NCBI GenBank assembly: GCA_965262395.1
Contig: CBDHFF010000001.1
Location: 1-64,000, forward strand
Direction: 5' to 3'
Source of the DNA: CBDHFF01 sp965262395
GTDB taxonomy: Bacteria; Pseudomonadota; Alphaproteobacteria; Rickettsiales; Anaplasmataceae
Length of the DNA: 64,000 nucleotides
The position numbers and the translations under genes are program-made. Shown in pieces: positions 48,101 through 57,100 of this stretch. The notes under the pieces are model-generated. The model ran no database searches. It was not told where the DNA came from and saw only the letters and a list, made by a program, of their open reading frames with translations. The first letter of the stretch is position 1. Every line of letters begins with the position of its first letter.

Positions 48101-50101
48101 TAGATATACATCTTGTCCACAATCATTAAAAGGATAGTTAGCTATATATCCTGTCTGTACTTGTCCTGGGTCAATTTCATGACCTTGTGCACCAAGTGGA
48201 ATAGGATACTGTCTCATGTTTCTTGAAATACCTTTTGCTATAATAGACTTATTACCTTCTCTTGATCCAACTAAAATTTCATATCCAACTATATTTGGAA
48301 TAAGATCCCCTTCTGGTGCACCATTAGGAGGACTACATTCATCATCTGTTGATCCATTAAATCTTGGCCATGCAATACCATAAAATTTAACTCCTAATAA
48401 ATTAATAGTTGTATTATCATTTGAACTCCTATCAAGATAATTATTAGGACTTACTCCTCCTGGAACACTAGCTGGATCAGAAATTAATTCAGTATATGCT
48501 GTAGATTCATCAGGCATCTTATGATGTCTAATTGGTTGTCCACATAAATCACCCCATCTTACAGGATCTTGTGGGTATCTTTCTGTAGATTCCCAATATC
48601 CTAAGTGACCTTCTCTAATGATTCTTCCACCATCCTCAGTTAAATTATCATTTCCAGTAAAGTTTGTAAAATTCCATCCCTCATCTGATGTATTATGTAC
48701 TTCAAATAATCTATCTGCAGTTTGTGGTCCTACAGAACCATTATTTATCCAAGAGGCAGTACCTAAATCATTATTACCAGGCCATGGATCTAATACATTA
48801 GGGTTTCCACCAGCAGGATTTGTTATACCTGCCCAATTATAGGGAGCACGTCCAGGTATATGATATGATGATGACTTTTCACCTGTATTATATACAAACC
48901 TTATAAAGAATGAATATTGTTCATCTCTCATGAATGTAGGTTTACTACCCCCATTCTTATAATAATCAGAAGGAAATTCTGTTACTGTCCAATGTACATG
49001 TATATTATTTGCTAAAGGTTGATAGTTAAAATCAAATTGTTCTGTAGGTCCTGATCTTATTAAATAATCATTAACAACATACATTTTATCTGACTTTTCA
49101 TATGCTGGTGTTGATAATGGTAATAAGCTAAGTGAAACTGCAGGTAACTTCTGATTAATATAATCAATACTTATATTTGATGATTCTGTGCTATAGAATC
49201 CTAAACTTTTTGCTTGTTGTTCTCCTTGATTAAAACTACAGATTACTAGTTGAAAATATTCAAAGTCTTTATCTAGGTTAGTAATATTAATCTCTAATCC
49301 TGATGATAAATCTTCATGATCAAATAAAGGTTGTATGTTTGATATACCATAATAATCACCTACAATCTGATCATTAACTGCATATGCTACAAACACTTGA
49401 TATGAACCATTTCTTAATTGTCCACCATCTTTAGATTTAGATAAGGTAATACATGGAATATCTACTAATGGAGCTAATCTTATTTGTTCACAATCTAAAC
49501 ATAAGGGATTCATTGTTTCATATATAACACAATCAGCACCTTCATCAGATATTACTCTTTTATGCCAAGGAATATTATCTAAATTTAATGTTCTAGATGG
49601 ATTTACACCATCATCCCAATATACCTGCCATGAACAATCAAAGTTTTCTTTTGCTGCACCTGTAATTAAATGCTGAGTACTAAAGTTTAGACATGGTCCA
49701 AATGGAGCAACACCACCATCTACACCTGGAACAGCAAACTGATCAGCACACATATAACAACTATGATCATTTATTATTTCTTCATATTTACATTCACTAT
49801 CATCCCATGTACCAATTACACTTTGTGTATTATTGGTTGAGAATAACACCCATTTATCTCCATATAAATGAATTGTACCAATAATTGTAAATGGTGCGGA
49901 TGAACACTCCTTATTTGCTGGTTCATTTCCTAATGTACCAACATCACCTTCTGTAGAATTATTTATTGCATTACGTGCATGTGTCCATTGATCCTTACCT
50001 ACTAAACTAGCATTTGGATCTTTGGTCATTCCTTTAACAAATATATCTGTATCTATATTTGTAGTTCTCTGAGGTTGTGGTGTATTCTGTTTTTCAGCCA
50101 T
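42173..50101 (-). CDS. 2642-residue muzzle/tail-knob-like protein with two VWA domains
   Basis: The N-terminal part (IFVKGMTKDPN, TEGDVGTLGNEPANKEC, GTIHLYGDKWVLFST) and the C-terminal 120 residues (FRHYWNKVILRKN) look like the very large tail protein that follows the ring proteins in crAss-like phages, the muzzle at the tail tip. Between them lie cysteine-rich linkers and two von Willebrand A domains. The first, about residues 1645-1955, has MIDAS motif DSSNS (Asp1660, Ser1662, Ser1664). The second, about 2090-2325, has DASTS (Asp2103, Ser2105, Ser2107). VWA domains bind ligands through a MIDAS metal ion, so these are candidates for receptor or surface adhesion. The cysteine-rich segments (CPPGFTWNPSTQTCC and others) may form disulfides outside the cell. 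The gene lies 11 bases after the ring protein gene and overlaps the next gene by one base. The structural role is inferred from position and general resemblance; the VWA calls are strong. Confidence 0.75.
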   Translation of the reverse strand: MAEKQNTPQPQRTTNIDTDIFVKGMTKDPNASLVGKDQWTHARNAINNSTEGDVGTLGNEPANKECSSAPFTIIGTIHLYGDKWVLFSTNNTQSVIGTWDDSECKYEEIINDHSCYMCADQFAVPGVDGGVAPFGPCLNFSTQHLITGAAKENFDCSWQVYWDDGVNPSRTLNLDNIPWHKRVISDEGADCVIYETMNPLCLDCEQIRLAPLVDIPCITLSKSKDGGQLRNGSYQVFVAYAVNDQIVGDYYGISNIQPLFDHEDLSSGLEINITNLDKDFEYFQLVICSFNQGEQQAKSLGFYSTESSNISIDYINQKLPAVSLSLLPLSTPAYEKSDKMYVVNDYLIRSGPTEQFDFNYQPLANNIHVHWTVTEFPSDYYKNGGSKPTFMRDEQYSFFIRFVYNTGEKSSSYHIPGRAPYNWAGITNPAGGNPNVLDPWPGNNDLGTASWINNGSVGPQTADRLFEVHNTSDEGWNFTNFTGNDNLTEDGGRIIREGHLGYWESTERYPQDPVRWGDLCGQPIRHHKMPDESTAYTELISDPASVPGGVSPNNYLDRSSNDNTTINLLGVKFYGIAWPRFNGSTDDECSPPNGAPEGDLIPNIVGYEILVGSREGNKSIIAKGISRNMRQYPIPLGAQGHEIDPGQVQTGYIANYPFNDCGQDVYLSTSANFSSVRSGNALNANASPATNTAGNVFTFHSPETSFNKPFLSPYEFKSYGICTGTAYGRFKPSELHPQHKLLRNASMWIAIIVGVGYAISEMRGKRSKHYTMPKALSIGLSGEGQPRSGGQSGFTAVNGNEFWEGFKGEVNVLGVGVAVEEYAGLTEVLHATNITHDFDGGADWVEAAPSSNDPSGNLQTDGNTVMMADYNGASGTGANFALQETALSTATIIGAPKAWNMLSGTGYQQTLRTGSMNWGRNRGFIGYGEDISFEGSRFESAPALTQLITGLYNFMAFTATGGQEIIDLIYNLVSYQDYAWKYGGQGLYFSTQQRTTTEPFRQLIDKGRYIGSSIQNLTANIRINNLQRPKTVAISTITTGADFTMPTQDNSRYTIGTNGDWFLPSRYRQTPIAAHYTALKVAFRNQYGQLDQIKQIPVGCITYFKDQQKEDSQGDPIPATVDTRFVTGTVYGGDCYLNRYSEKVIMPFFWDFLNGQPDGFPYDYKLRANVPRPIYWMDTSKFELSEMVRNIASFGFLTGTNTSGIANAMPSGKYFLDRPTGGNTANDYDDDDLTNSNGSTLTAAGGPSNTNQPNQTNPGTDTGGRSIFHIKNGYMYTHCNGINEFYVESTINTALRDWEDVDKKRHYDQLEFTDVEALFDADIVRDDNFYKYDSSLSKGRFNTQLISYGFIQPRDYDPLVAEKCYVHYPKRLMYSLQAQKEAKKDFWRVFLPYNYKDFKSKVNVIKPVSKSGAMILFPNLSPTMFQGVDQLETELGTKLTIGDGGLFSQPMQNIVNADTAHEYGSCESARSVVNTPSGLFYISQAQGKIFHYTGKGLVNIANQGMKQWFNKYLPSMLLGQYPGMEHCDSWIDNPVAGVGCQTVYDPNYDLIYFCKKDYEVTMPECVDYVPCEGFVYNNTTCNNIPATPCCPDGYNYVPPGTSCPAGYQAISCLNGDPCCTDNAGSIIPATITEAGCERITYEPALIDQEGGKVDIVFTVDSSNSVDSGRNVGNMQKFLRTMTDTLAAELGNGSVRLGFTHFGGGRCSNDPLFNGQTAAQCASSHPDEMFDFGNQVTLTSDVTIINNWIGNPGAPYSNATGWPPDYNSIYGGNSQISATGGVNQDFPPGTDLLAGIWTALNVLYGQGSRQVPKVLITLFDGPEFNHSTNQLTQFSYSSIPYTSGGITGNDVYQQMTVNPVTAEIDFPAQPNNWTLGGVEETWFTANVLNNAAYLATPYIQKNYAVVVDPGNAPPQQNPHINYAEQFATNNGNAYGGSFADQSQIEAIANEIMLDVTPPPVYSCADPTCDLVINPAGQHMCECREWAPVVMQDNVTPIEFGDPYYFNDVSWTVSYDPKYEAWMSFHDWHPQLVIPSLNHFFTTNEYEDLVTTPSCPPGFTWNPSTQTCCQTFEGTYEADVIVEEVPVLFEIETIPCNLDILITIDASTSTGNGPFGVAGCTGTGTIWYSQMEFIDQFVAAMAPEMIAGNTQIGVSSWGNAYNGNQTPGPFGYSADPTLGFGVANAANLCVPSGTNIAGGITGAFNDLNNSWTNGELGDRTLTQGYKRIILFVTDAQSNVATNLGCVNKGMINAPAGSAAQLVGQLVDSDIYAIYASTNGAVNTQAATMASISCNTNANEWNVCATCAVGAPGSTSIVAAAIADGVCQLPPVCTCPTGFERISTLGTSTAPPYVVLGPTDDCERPDRNGVCRKMHCECDEAQLPFPSIPVTQSGECPTSILNGIALYYNEDTGVGNQSWTNPMPRTCHYDYECCLEGTTTRGGIWKHNDRCDLYANYYDHNYPWEIEWVESVGQTVNTIRSIEYQLESYIYKGNLGDDCGDRFHDLDWNFDEAIIHNTEQVSGLLRFNLDPKNNVPLITQFPQITATDIQILYSKVEQKYRFNQFWDITRDRGEFDPNENSSIFITQLNGYIRDLNAANLNYFKPAFQRKKFRHYWNKVILRKNISENRKMIFKLANTKINASIR

Positions 50102-50112
50102 TATGTATTATT

Positions 50113-51042
50113 TTATCCTCCTAATGTAGGATGGCTTTTAAACATATTATAGTAGTTATGATATTGCGCTTTTCTATTTACTTCCCAGATTTTTCTCATT
50201 TCTTCAAAATCAGGAGTATTAACAAATCCAAGAGCATTGTTTCTAGCTGCTCTTAATTTACCTGTTATGAATTGTAATTGAGATGACATATTCTCACCAG
50301 AGAATATCATATTTTCTAAGATTCTTTCTTTTAATGCATATTCATAATATTCATTACAATATGGATGATCTAATACTAGTAGATTGCCATCATCATCTTC
50401 CATTGCTCCTTGATAACTTATATAAACATTTCCTTTTGTAAAATTTGTTAATAAAAAATTATCTCTAATTTCTGCAAGATGTATTGATTGAACTCCCATA
50501 TTAGGACAATCACACGTTATTTTATTATCATTAGTTATTCTTAGGGGTGAATAATGTGAGTAGGTTCTATATTGACTTGCTCCAACAAATTGTACAATTA
50601 TATTTTCACCATATGTGGTTGTAGTTTCTCTTGTCTTTGGATCTATTGTAGTTCCTGTAGGACAAGTTTGAACAACACATACATCTGTACAAGATGCTGG
50701 TGTTATACACTGAGTTGGTCCACCTGGATCTGGCACATACTTTGTATATGTTGTATCTATTGTTGTTCCAGCAGGAGGTGTATTACTAACTGTATATTCA
50801 TTACAACAGAATGCATAATTTAAAGTATTAAAATCTTCTGGTAATTGACCTTTACTGTGTTCAATATCTATAACAGCTTCTCTAGTTCTATTTATTCTTA
50901 AACCTAGATCATAGTTTACTCTTGTAGCAACTTTAATTAATTGCTGAGGTTCAATCATACCTTCTAATGCTTGCGTTGAAAAATCAACAGACACATCTTC
51001 AAGTAACTGATCAAACGTTCTATATTTATGTGATACACTCAT
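50113..51042 (-). CDS. Neck/ring-like structural protein (309 residues)
   Basis: It starts MSVSHKYRTFDQLLEDVSVDF and has a helical N-terminal part (EPQQLIKVATRVNYDLGLRI) and a C-terminal segment on Asn/Tyr-rich helices (LRAARNNALGFVNTP). A cysteine-rich insertion with CITPASCTDVCVVQTC occupies about residues 110-130. Gene position, immediately before the muzzle-like gene, matches ring protein 1 of the crAss-like neck, which joins portal and tail. The start overlaps the stop of the upstream 223-residue gene by one base, so the pair is translationally coupled. The cysteine insertion is unusual for a neck protein. No motif proves the role; it could be another tail adaptor. Confidence 0.5.
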   Translation of the reverse strand: MSVSHKYRTFDQLLEDVSVDFSTQALEGMIEPQQLIKVATRVNYDLGLRINRTREAVIDIEHSKGQLPEDFNTLNYAFCCNEYTVSNTPPAGTTIDTTYTKYVPDPGGPTQCITPASCTDVCVVQTCPTGTTIDPKTRETTTTYGENIIVQFVGASQYRTYSHYSPLRITNDNKITCDCPNMGVQSIHLAEIRDNFLLTNFTKGNVYISYQGAMEDDDGNLLVLDHPYCNEYYEYALKERILENMIFSGENMSSQLQFITGKLRAARNNALGFVNTPDFEEMRKIWEVNRKAQYHNYYNMFKSHPTLGG

Positions 51043-51713
51043 TATCTATTTATATTTATTTTATTATCTGAATCTTCTGCAGGAATTTTCATTGTATTCA
51101 TTAATTGATTTAGTACTTGAGTTTCTATCTCAGCAAATAGAAATTCTGGTATATATAATTGCTGTAAATATCTTGGAGTACAAAGATCTTTATCATCACA
51201 ATTCCATCCTGATATATCTCCTTCAAAAATACCTTCAACTTTAATAGCATCCCATTCTACATTTGGAATATAAATATAATCATTTAACCACCAATAATAT
51301 TTAGTCTTATTATATTTATGTGATGTAGTTTTAGTCATTGAAGTATATGTACCAGGATTAGTGGGTTGTACTTCAATTGATGTATCTATTGAGCTTACTG
51401 TGCGTATTAGTGGTCCCCAATAACCTTCCATAAACACTGGAAGTTTTTCTTTAGTTCTTTTTATTGTACATCCACTTTGTATACCACTACATTCTGCTTC
51501 AACCTTATCAACTTCTATTAATTCAACAAATGGTAGTGCTTGCCATACACTACTAAACTTCATTAATTTATTAGAGTTATCTTGTCTTCTCATATAAAGT
51601 TGAGCATTTTTTAATATAAGACTATAAATATATCTATCAGTGACAAATGCATCTTGCACTTCAGCTTTTATTGATTCTCTAACTCTAGAGACTACTTCAC
51701 CTATTGTTGTCAT
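51042..51713 (-). CDS. Neck/ring-like structural protein (223 residues)
   Basis: The helical N-terminus MTTIGEVVSRVRESIKAEVQ, with the segment FVTDRYIYSLILKNAQLYMRR, is typical in style of phage head-to-tail adaptors. A beta-rich middle (YYWWLNDYIYIPNVEWDAIKV) and a C-terminal helix (FLFAEIETQVLNQLMNTMKI) follow. The order small neck protein, 309-residue ring protein, muzzle-like protein parallels the ring proteins of crAss-like phages. It lies 9 bases after the 172-residue gene. Cysteines at residues about 76-81 and 180-190 could bind metal. The assignment is by position and general fold only. Confidence 0.5.
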   Translation of the reverse strand: MTTIGEVVSRVRESIKAEVQDAFVTDRYIYSLILKNAQLYMRRQDNSNKLMKFSSVWQALPFVELIEVDKVEAECSGIQSGCTIKRTKEKLPVFMEGYWGPLIRTVSSIDTSIEVQPTNPGTYTSMTKTTSHKYNKTKYYWWLNDYIYIPNVEWDAIKVEGIFEGDISGWNCDDKDLCTPRYLQQLYIPEFLFAEIETQVLNQLMNTMKIPAEDSDNKININR

Positions 51714-51722
51714 AATTTCTAT

Positions 51723-52241
51723 TTATTTTTTCTTATACATATCTGCCACTCTCTTCTTATTCTCCATTCTAATATATTTAGTCCATTTTTCAGGATATGA
51801 CTTTGCCACTGCTCTTTTAAATTGTCTAACTGCAGTAAATTGCCAGAGCTCTCTATTTTTAAAACGGTACTTAGTAGAATAATTTGTATAAAATATTTTA
51901 GCTACTTTACCATCAGTTTCCCAGTTTTTATTTTGTAAGACTTTACCATACTTTTTAGATAATGCATAATCCATGTTTACACTCTTTGCTGCAGGACATG
52001 TACCTATAAAAATATATCCTAATGAATCCGGAAGTTCCACTCCATCTCTATTCTCTATAACTTCTTTCCATAATTTCTCATTAAATAAATTAATAATCTT
52101 TTTTAATTTATCATTATCAATTTGAGAATATATTGGATGCTTCTCTTTGAACTCATTAATTAATTCCGCATTTAATAGTCCTAATACTTTTTCACGGTAT
52201 CTTGGAGCATTTAAATTGGGTTTTTTAAAATTACTTATCAT
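51723..52241 (-). CDS. Small basic protein of the neck region, function unknown
   Basis: The product has 172 residues, is lysine-rich, and starts MISNFKKPNLNAPRYREKV. The segments LPDSLGYIFIGTCP and ELWQFTAVRQFKRAV look like a compact globular domain. I do not recognise an enzyme motif. It is the first gene of a cluster with the two ring-like genes (9-base gap downstream) and sits only 10 bases behind a promoter-like element, so it is probably expressed late with them. Possible roles are a neck component or an assembly factor that binds nucleic acid; neither is shown by the sequence. Confidence 0.55.
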   Translation of the reverse strand: MISNFKKPNLNAPRYREKVLGLLNAELINEFKEKHPIYSQIDNDKLKKIINLFNEKLWKEVIENRDGVELPDSLGYIFIGTCPAAKSVNMDYALSKKYGKVLQNKNWETDGKVAKIFYTNYSTKYRFKNRELWQFTAVRQFKRAVAKSYPEKWTKYIRMENKKRVADMYKKK

Positions 52242-52251
52242 AATATCACTA

Positions 52252-52270
52252 TACAGTATAATTTACAAAA
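52252..52270 (-). promoter_or_regulatory. Late promoter-like element
   Basis: The minus strand reads TTTTGTAAATTATACTGTA, which differs at 2 of 19 positions from the identical pair at 60643-60661 and 57866-57884. It ends only 10 bases before the ATG of the 172-residue gene. If it is a promoter, the transcript has almost no leader. Confidence 0.6.
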
Positions 52271-52290
52271 AAAAGAGGAATTATTCAACT

Positions 52291-53472
52291 TTATTCAGGT
52301 GAATATGTTAGTTCACATATTTCTCCTTTATTTGGATGATGTATTGACAATACACCAGATCTTCTAGATCCTATGAATTTATTGTGATAATGGTAATAAT
52401 CTGTACGTGAAAGACTTGGTAATATCTTTAACATAAATCCAGTATTCTCATGTTCAGTTATATATTCTATTTTTTTCTTATGATGATAATGTCCAGTATA
52501 TAATGTTCTATATAAAGTTTTACCCCATTGTCTTGGATACTCCATTGAATAAACTAATAGTGAATTTTTAGTATTAACATCACCATGTTCAAAAGCAAAG
52601 AAATTATCTTCATATACAAATACTTTTCTTTCTAGATATATAGTATCCCATACTATTTCTGGATTGTCAAAACATTTAGATAATGCGTGAGCTAAATGGA
52701 ATGATGATAATCTATCATGATTACCTGGTATATATATAACTTGTAACTCATCACAGAATTGTTTAATGTAGTTAATACTCCACTGAAGTGCATCAAAAGC
52801 TTGCGTATAAGCCTCTGTAGCTGTCATACAGTTGTCTAGAGGCGTTCCACTAGTAGTAGACCCACTCCAGGTATCCATGTTAATTACATCACCTCCTATG
52901 ACATAATACACTTTCTCTAAATAGTGAGAATCTGATGCTCTCTTAACTAGATCCTTCACTGTCTTTTCAAAACATTCATCAATAGTCTCATTTCCTTCTT
53001 TACCAAAATGTATATCCTGTAAAGACAAAACTCCAGCTGTTTTAATTTTACCTGGAGTTTCCACTCTTTTAACTTCTTTATATTTCTTTGGTTTAAAACC
53101 TTTTAATAATTCAGCAACATTATCCACTTCATTATCTTTTAGTTTAGTTACCATTGCAGATACCCTCCAATGATCACCCATTTGCTTGTTCCAATAACTT
53201 GATAATTTCCATTGAGTGGTATCAATGTTTAATATATCAATTATTTCTTCAGGAGTTTTTGGTTCAGATGAGGACATAACCTCCATCTTTGCTTCTCCTT
53301 TTTCTAAGTTGTACTCATAGGAAGTTGATCCTTCTTCTACTAACTCTTTAGATTTTACATAATCCTTTAATGCTTCATAGTCTTCTGTACTGATGTTTAA
53401 TTTTTCTGAACAATATTCAGAATTTTTCTTCCATTTGAAGGAAGCTTTGATTTTGTCTAGTAATGATTCCAT
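52291..53472 (-). CDS. Calcineurin-type metallophosphoesterase (393 residues from ATG)
   Basis: All motifs of a two-metal calcineurin-like phosphoesterase are present in order: D-x-H in LQDIHFG (~153), GGDVIN (~194), GNHD in PGNHDRLSS (~251), H in FEHGDV (~295) and GHYHH (~330). The enzyme hydrolyses phosphoester bonds, possibly in nucleic acid; the short length without a long coiled coil argues against an SbcD-type partner system. The N-terminal 140 residues are a separate helical region (ISTEDYEALKDYVKS) that may bind DNA or a partner. I chose the ATG at 53472: the longer frame to 53508 needs a TTG start and adds 12 unconvincing residues. It sits among structural genes behind a 130-base gap. 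It could act on host or phage DNA during packaging or entry; the position suggests late expression. Confidence 0.85.
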   Translation of the reverse strand: MESLLDKIKASFKWKKNSEYCSEKLNISTEDYEALKDYVKSKELVEEGSTSYEYNLEKGEAKMEVMSSSEPKTPEEIIDILNIDTTQWKLSSYWNKQMGDHWRVSAMVTKLKDNEVDNVAELLKGFKPKKYKEVKRVETPGKIKTAGVLSLQDIHFGKEGNETIDECFEKTVKDLVKRASDSHYLEKVYYVIGGDVINMDTWSGSTTSGTPLDNCMTATEAYTQAFDALQWSINYIKQFCDELQVIYIPGNHDRLSSFHLAHALSKCFDNPEIVWDTIYLERKVFVYEDNFFAFEHGDVNTKNSLLVYSMEYPRQWGKTLYRTLYTGHYHHKKKIEYITEHENTGFMLKILPSLSRTDYYHYHNKFIGSRRSGVLSIHHPNKGEICELTYSPE

Positions 53473-53527
53473 AAATATTTTTTGATTAAAATTGCTGGCA
53501 AGATACAAAATTTTTATTATATAACAA

Positions 53528-53555
53528 GGAAACCCCAGATTTCTCCAGGGCTTCC
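53528..53555 (-). other. Imperfect inverted repeat in the gap before the phosphoesterase gene
   Basis: GGAAaCCC and GGGcTTCC are separated by 12 bases (plus strand), followed on the minus strand by a T/A-rich stretch (TTGTTATATAATAAAAATTTT). It could be a weak terminator for the upstream adhesin genes or a leader structure. It is the only structure seen in the 130-base gap 53473-53602. Confidence 0.3.
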
Positions 53556-53602
53556 AACAATTGCAGAGTTAAAACCAACAAACTTTCTCTACTTTTGTTT
53601 TA

Positions 53603-54148
53603 TTATATTGTACTTAAAAATAATTCTACTGAGTCACATGTTCCTGCTCCAGTTGTTGCAACAACTTTAAATTTATATGCTGTAGCTGAGAGTAATCCTG
53701 GAACAGTATACTCTGATATATTACCACCTAATGGAGTGGTTGTTGCTAATATAAATGTTCCAGCTGCTGTTCCGTAATATACATTTATTGCTGTTGTAGA
53801 TAAAGGCACTCCACTCCACATTAATTTAACAGATGTAGTATCAACTGTATCTGCCCATATGTGTGCAATGTTTGAATCCCAACAACCAGGATCTTTTATA
53901 AATAGGGCCATCTTTTGTAGAATAAAATCTAATCTTTCTCCTTTATTTACACAAAATGTTTGACCAGCTGCGTTTGTTACACAAAAATTATCTTGACAGT
54001 ATGATACACATTCAGCACATTGTAGATCTTCACATAATTCTGTAGTTGAATTTCTATCACAATTATTATATGCACAAGGTGTTGTTAAAGCATGATCATT
54101 ACACGCACAAGGTGATGATGAAGTTGTTCCGCAATTATTACAAGCCAT
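53603..54148 (-). CDS. Cysteine-rich Fn3-domain virion surface protein (181 residues)
   Basis: The first 75 residues hold 12 of its 14 cysteines (MACNNCGTTSSSPCACND onward), probably a metal-bound or disulfide-stabilised knot. A short helix (GERLDFILQKMALFI) follows, then a fibronectin type III-like domain at about residues 95-178 (TSVKLMWSG, NVYYGTA, YTVPGLLSATAYKFKVVA). Fn3 domains are common surface decorations of phage heads and tails and bind weakly to carbohydrate or cell surfaces. It lies 18 bases after the 1220-residue adhesin-like gene and probably shares its transcript. The Fn3 call is good; the exact location in the virion is unknown. Confidence 0.6.
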   Translation of the reverse strand: MACNNCGTTSSSPCACNDHALTTPCAYNNCDRNSTTELCEDLQCAECVSYCQDNFCVTNAAGQTFCVNKGERLDFILQKMALFIKDPGCWDSNIAHIWADTVDTTSVKLMWSGVPLSTTAINVYYGTAAGTFILATTTPLGGNISEYTVPGLLSATAYKFKVVATTGAGTCDSVELFLSTI

Positions 54149-54166
54149 TTCTTTATTTTTTAATTA

Positions 54167-57100
54167 TTATGTACATTGTGTTATACTTACCCAATGTTTA
54201 CCTACAGAGGCTGGATTCTTATATTGAGCTCTATAACTAACTGTAGCTGTACCAGGAGCAATTGCATACCATTGGTTATTTGTTAATTCACCATAACCAT
54301 TTACCACTCCTCCAGGACTTAAATATGCTCTGTCCTCTGCTATTGTAGTAAATGGATCCGCAGATCCACCAGCTGTATCAACTCCAGCAGTATATAGTTT
54401 ACCAAATGTTGCTACAGCGGCTGCAGTACAAGCAGCACCAGCAGAAGCACCAGTTCCAAATTCTGATCCACCTCCTATAGTACCATATCCTTTCGTAGTT
54501 GGTTCACCTGCACTACCTGTTGGTAATAATCCCATCATTCCTCTGAAGTAAGTTATTATATCAGGATTTAAACTACTATCTAATTCTACATTATTTTCTA
54601 TATATGTATGAGCTGATATATTACTATTCATCTGATCTTTTAATCCTTTCAATGAATTACCTGCAGTTGTAGTTACACTTGGTGCATATGGAGTTCCTCC
54701 ACTTGCAACTGCAGTATTTAAATATGGGTTAAGGTTCATTCCAGTACCAAATAGTGGAGCCCATGAGTGTTGTTTTAATCCCATTCTACTTCCACACATT
54801 TCACCAGCAGATAATAATACATCTCCTTGAAGTGCAGCAAACATTTGTAATGCTGATGCTGCTGTTTGTAAGGCATCGTCTGAGAGAATATTTACAATAA
54901 CTTGATTAAATGTAAATGGAATAGTTCCAGATATCCAAGGAATATCAGCTTTAGCTACAACATCTAGTCCCCATGCACTTGTAGGTGTTACACCTGACAT
55001 CATATCTACTATAGCATCATAATCTTCTTCATATTGTTGTGTTCCAGATCCACCACTTGCTGTAGGTCCAAAACCAGTCCATGATGCTGGTGCTGGAACT
55101 GTAGCTGTTGTACTATATGTACCACTACCAGAACTTGTAATATTATTAGTGAATGACATTATTTTAATATCTGTTGGGAAGGTTGCAGTTGCTCCTGACC
55201 AATAGGTTGGTAATGTTGCACCACTTTCCATAACATTTGTCCACCATGTTCCTGCTGAAGAAATAGTTACAGCCTTTGTTACTGACGTTGGAGCTGTTGA
55301 TGCACCAATGTTTTCAATACAAGCTCTAACATGTTTTAAATAATCTCCTGATGGTGTTGTTCCAGATCCCACTAATGCAACATAATAAAAATTAGGTTTT
55401 AATGAACCAGTAAATCCATTTCTAATATTATTAAGTGAAGTTTTAACTTTAACTGCATTTGCTTCTGTTATAGTTGTAGTATCAAAAAATACTATAACAT
55501 CACTACTTGTATATTTAATTCTTGATGTTGGTAATATAGGGATACATCTTGTACTAACTGCTGCACCACATTCATTCACTAATGATAAAGTAAATGAATC
55601 TCCCACCATATTAGTGGTATCTTGTGAATAAATATATTTAGCTTGACTTGCAGTTGGATAACCTGATGCAATTGTTACAGAACCATGAGATGGTTGTACA
55701 CTTACAGTCCAAGTATATCCTCCACTACCTTGTGTATATCCTATTGCATCCATTGTTGTTTCTACACTTCCACCTTTTGGACAATAGTAGGTTGGTTGAG
55801 ATGGACTAATATATAAACCAGAACAATTACATCCAAATACTATATTATTTATAGTATGTGAAGTTGAGTTAACACTAGCATATACATAAAATAAATTACC
55901 TGTTGGATCTTGCAATGTACCAAAATATTTCCATCCACTATCTTTATCTGTTCTTCCAATTCCTGTAGGTGTCATTGGTGATGCTGCAAGACCTGTCATA
56001 AAAAGTGGTTCAGTACTCATCTGAGGATTTACAAAATCTCCATTATGTACCCATCCTGTTATACTTTCTACTGCTGTATCTTGTGTTAAAATAGGTTGGT
56101 TTGATGAATCAAAACCTGCAGTCCATCTTGTCAAACTACCAGAACCATCATTATATGATCCAAGCACAATAGAATTTGCACCTGATTGTAAATTTGTTTC
56201 TGCTGTAGCACTTACAATCCAATTTGTATCAGCTGATGTCATATTTGATGAAGTACATACTGGAGCTGTAGTAGAAACATTTTGTATAGCACATTGTGTA
56301 GCAGTACTTGAGCCTTTAGGTGTTACTTCAATAAATACTTGGTATAATGTAGCACCATTCAAGTTAGAGAATGTTCCACTTATACCAGATCCAAATGCAG
56401 TATAAGTACGTGAATCTATTACTTTACCTGAGTTTGTTCTTAATAACACTGATATTGAATGTCCAGCATTTGCAGGAATTTGAATATTAGTTACTGTGTA
56501 TGGAATTGTATCTGCAGTAACTGTTCCTATTATTACATCTGGGCATACTAGTTCATTATCAAGAGTAAAGTTTTGTATTTCTTGACACATATTATCTCCG
56601 TTACTTCCACAGAATTCTACACGTACTGAATAGTTACTACCTAAATCAAGATTACCCATACTGGCAGTAGGTAAAGTCCATGCAGCATTATCTTGGTAAT
56701 AACCAGATATATCAACATACTTTACTATAGAATTTAATGAGGCATCTGTAATAGTTATTTTTGTTCCTTTTGAATTACAATCTGTATATGTTGCTGGTAT
56801 ACTACATCCTTGAAAATCTAAAGTAATATCTTTAAGTGCTCCTGTTTCAGGCATTCTAGTAATAGATCCAGCAACAGTATATGTAATATCTCCACATAAT
56901 GGATTAGCAACTGTTTCTTTCATACTCTGTACAGCATTTCTTGTATCATTTACTGTCACCCATAAATTTTGTACAGATTGTGCTAAATTTACTGGATTAT
57001 TTATGAACTGAGGTATTGCAGCCATTGTTCCTTTACCACTTAGTATCTCTCTACCACCTAATGATGGTGCTACATTTAATGCAGCATTTATTGCTTCAGG

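Noticed and set aside
53473..53508. Longer start (TTG) for the phosphoesterase gene
   Set aside because: The extra 12 residues need a TTG start, while an ATG 36 bases later gives a normal helical N-terminus.
53528..53555. Strong terminator before the phosphoesterase gene
   Set aside because: The inverted repeat has a mismatch and a 12-base loop and no clean U-tract directly after it, so I list it only as a weak structure.
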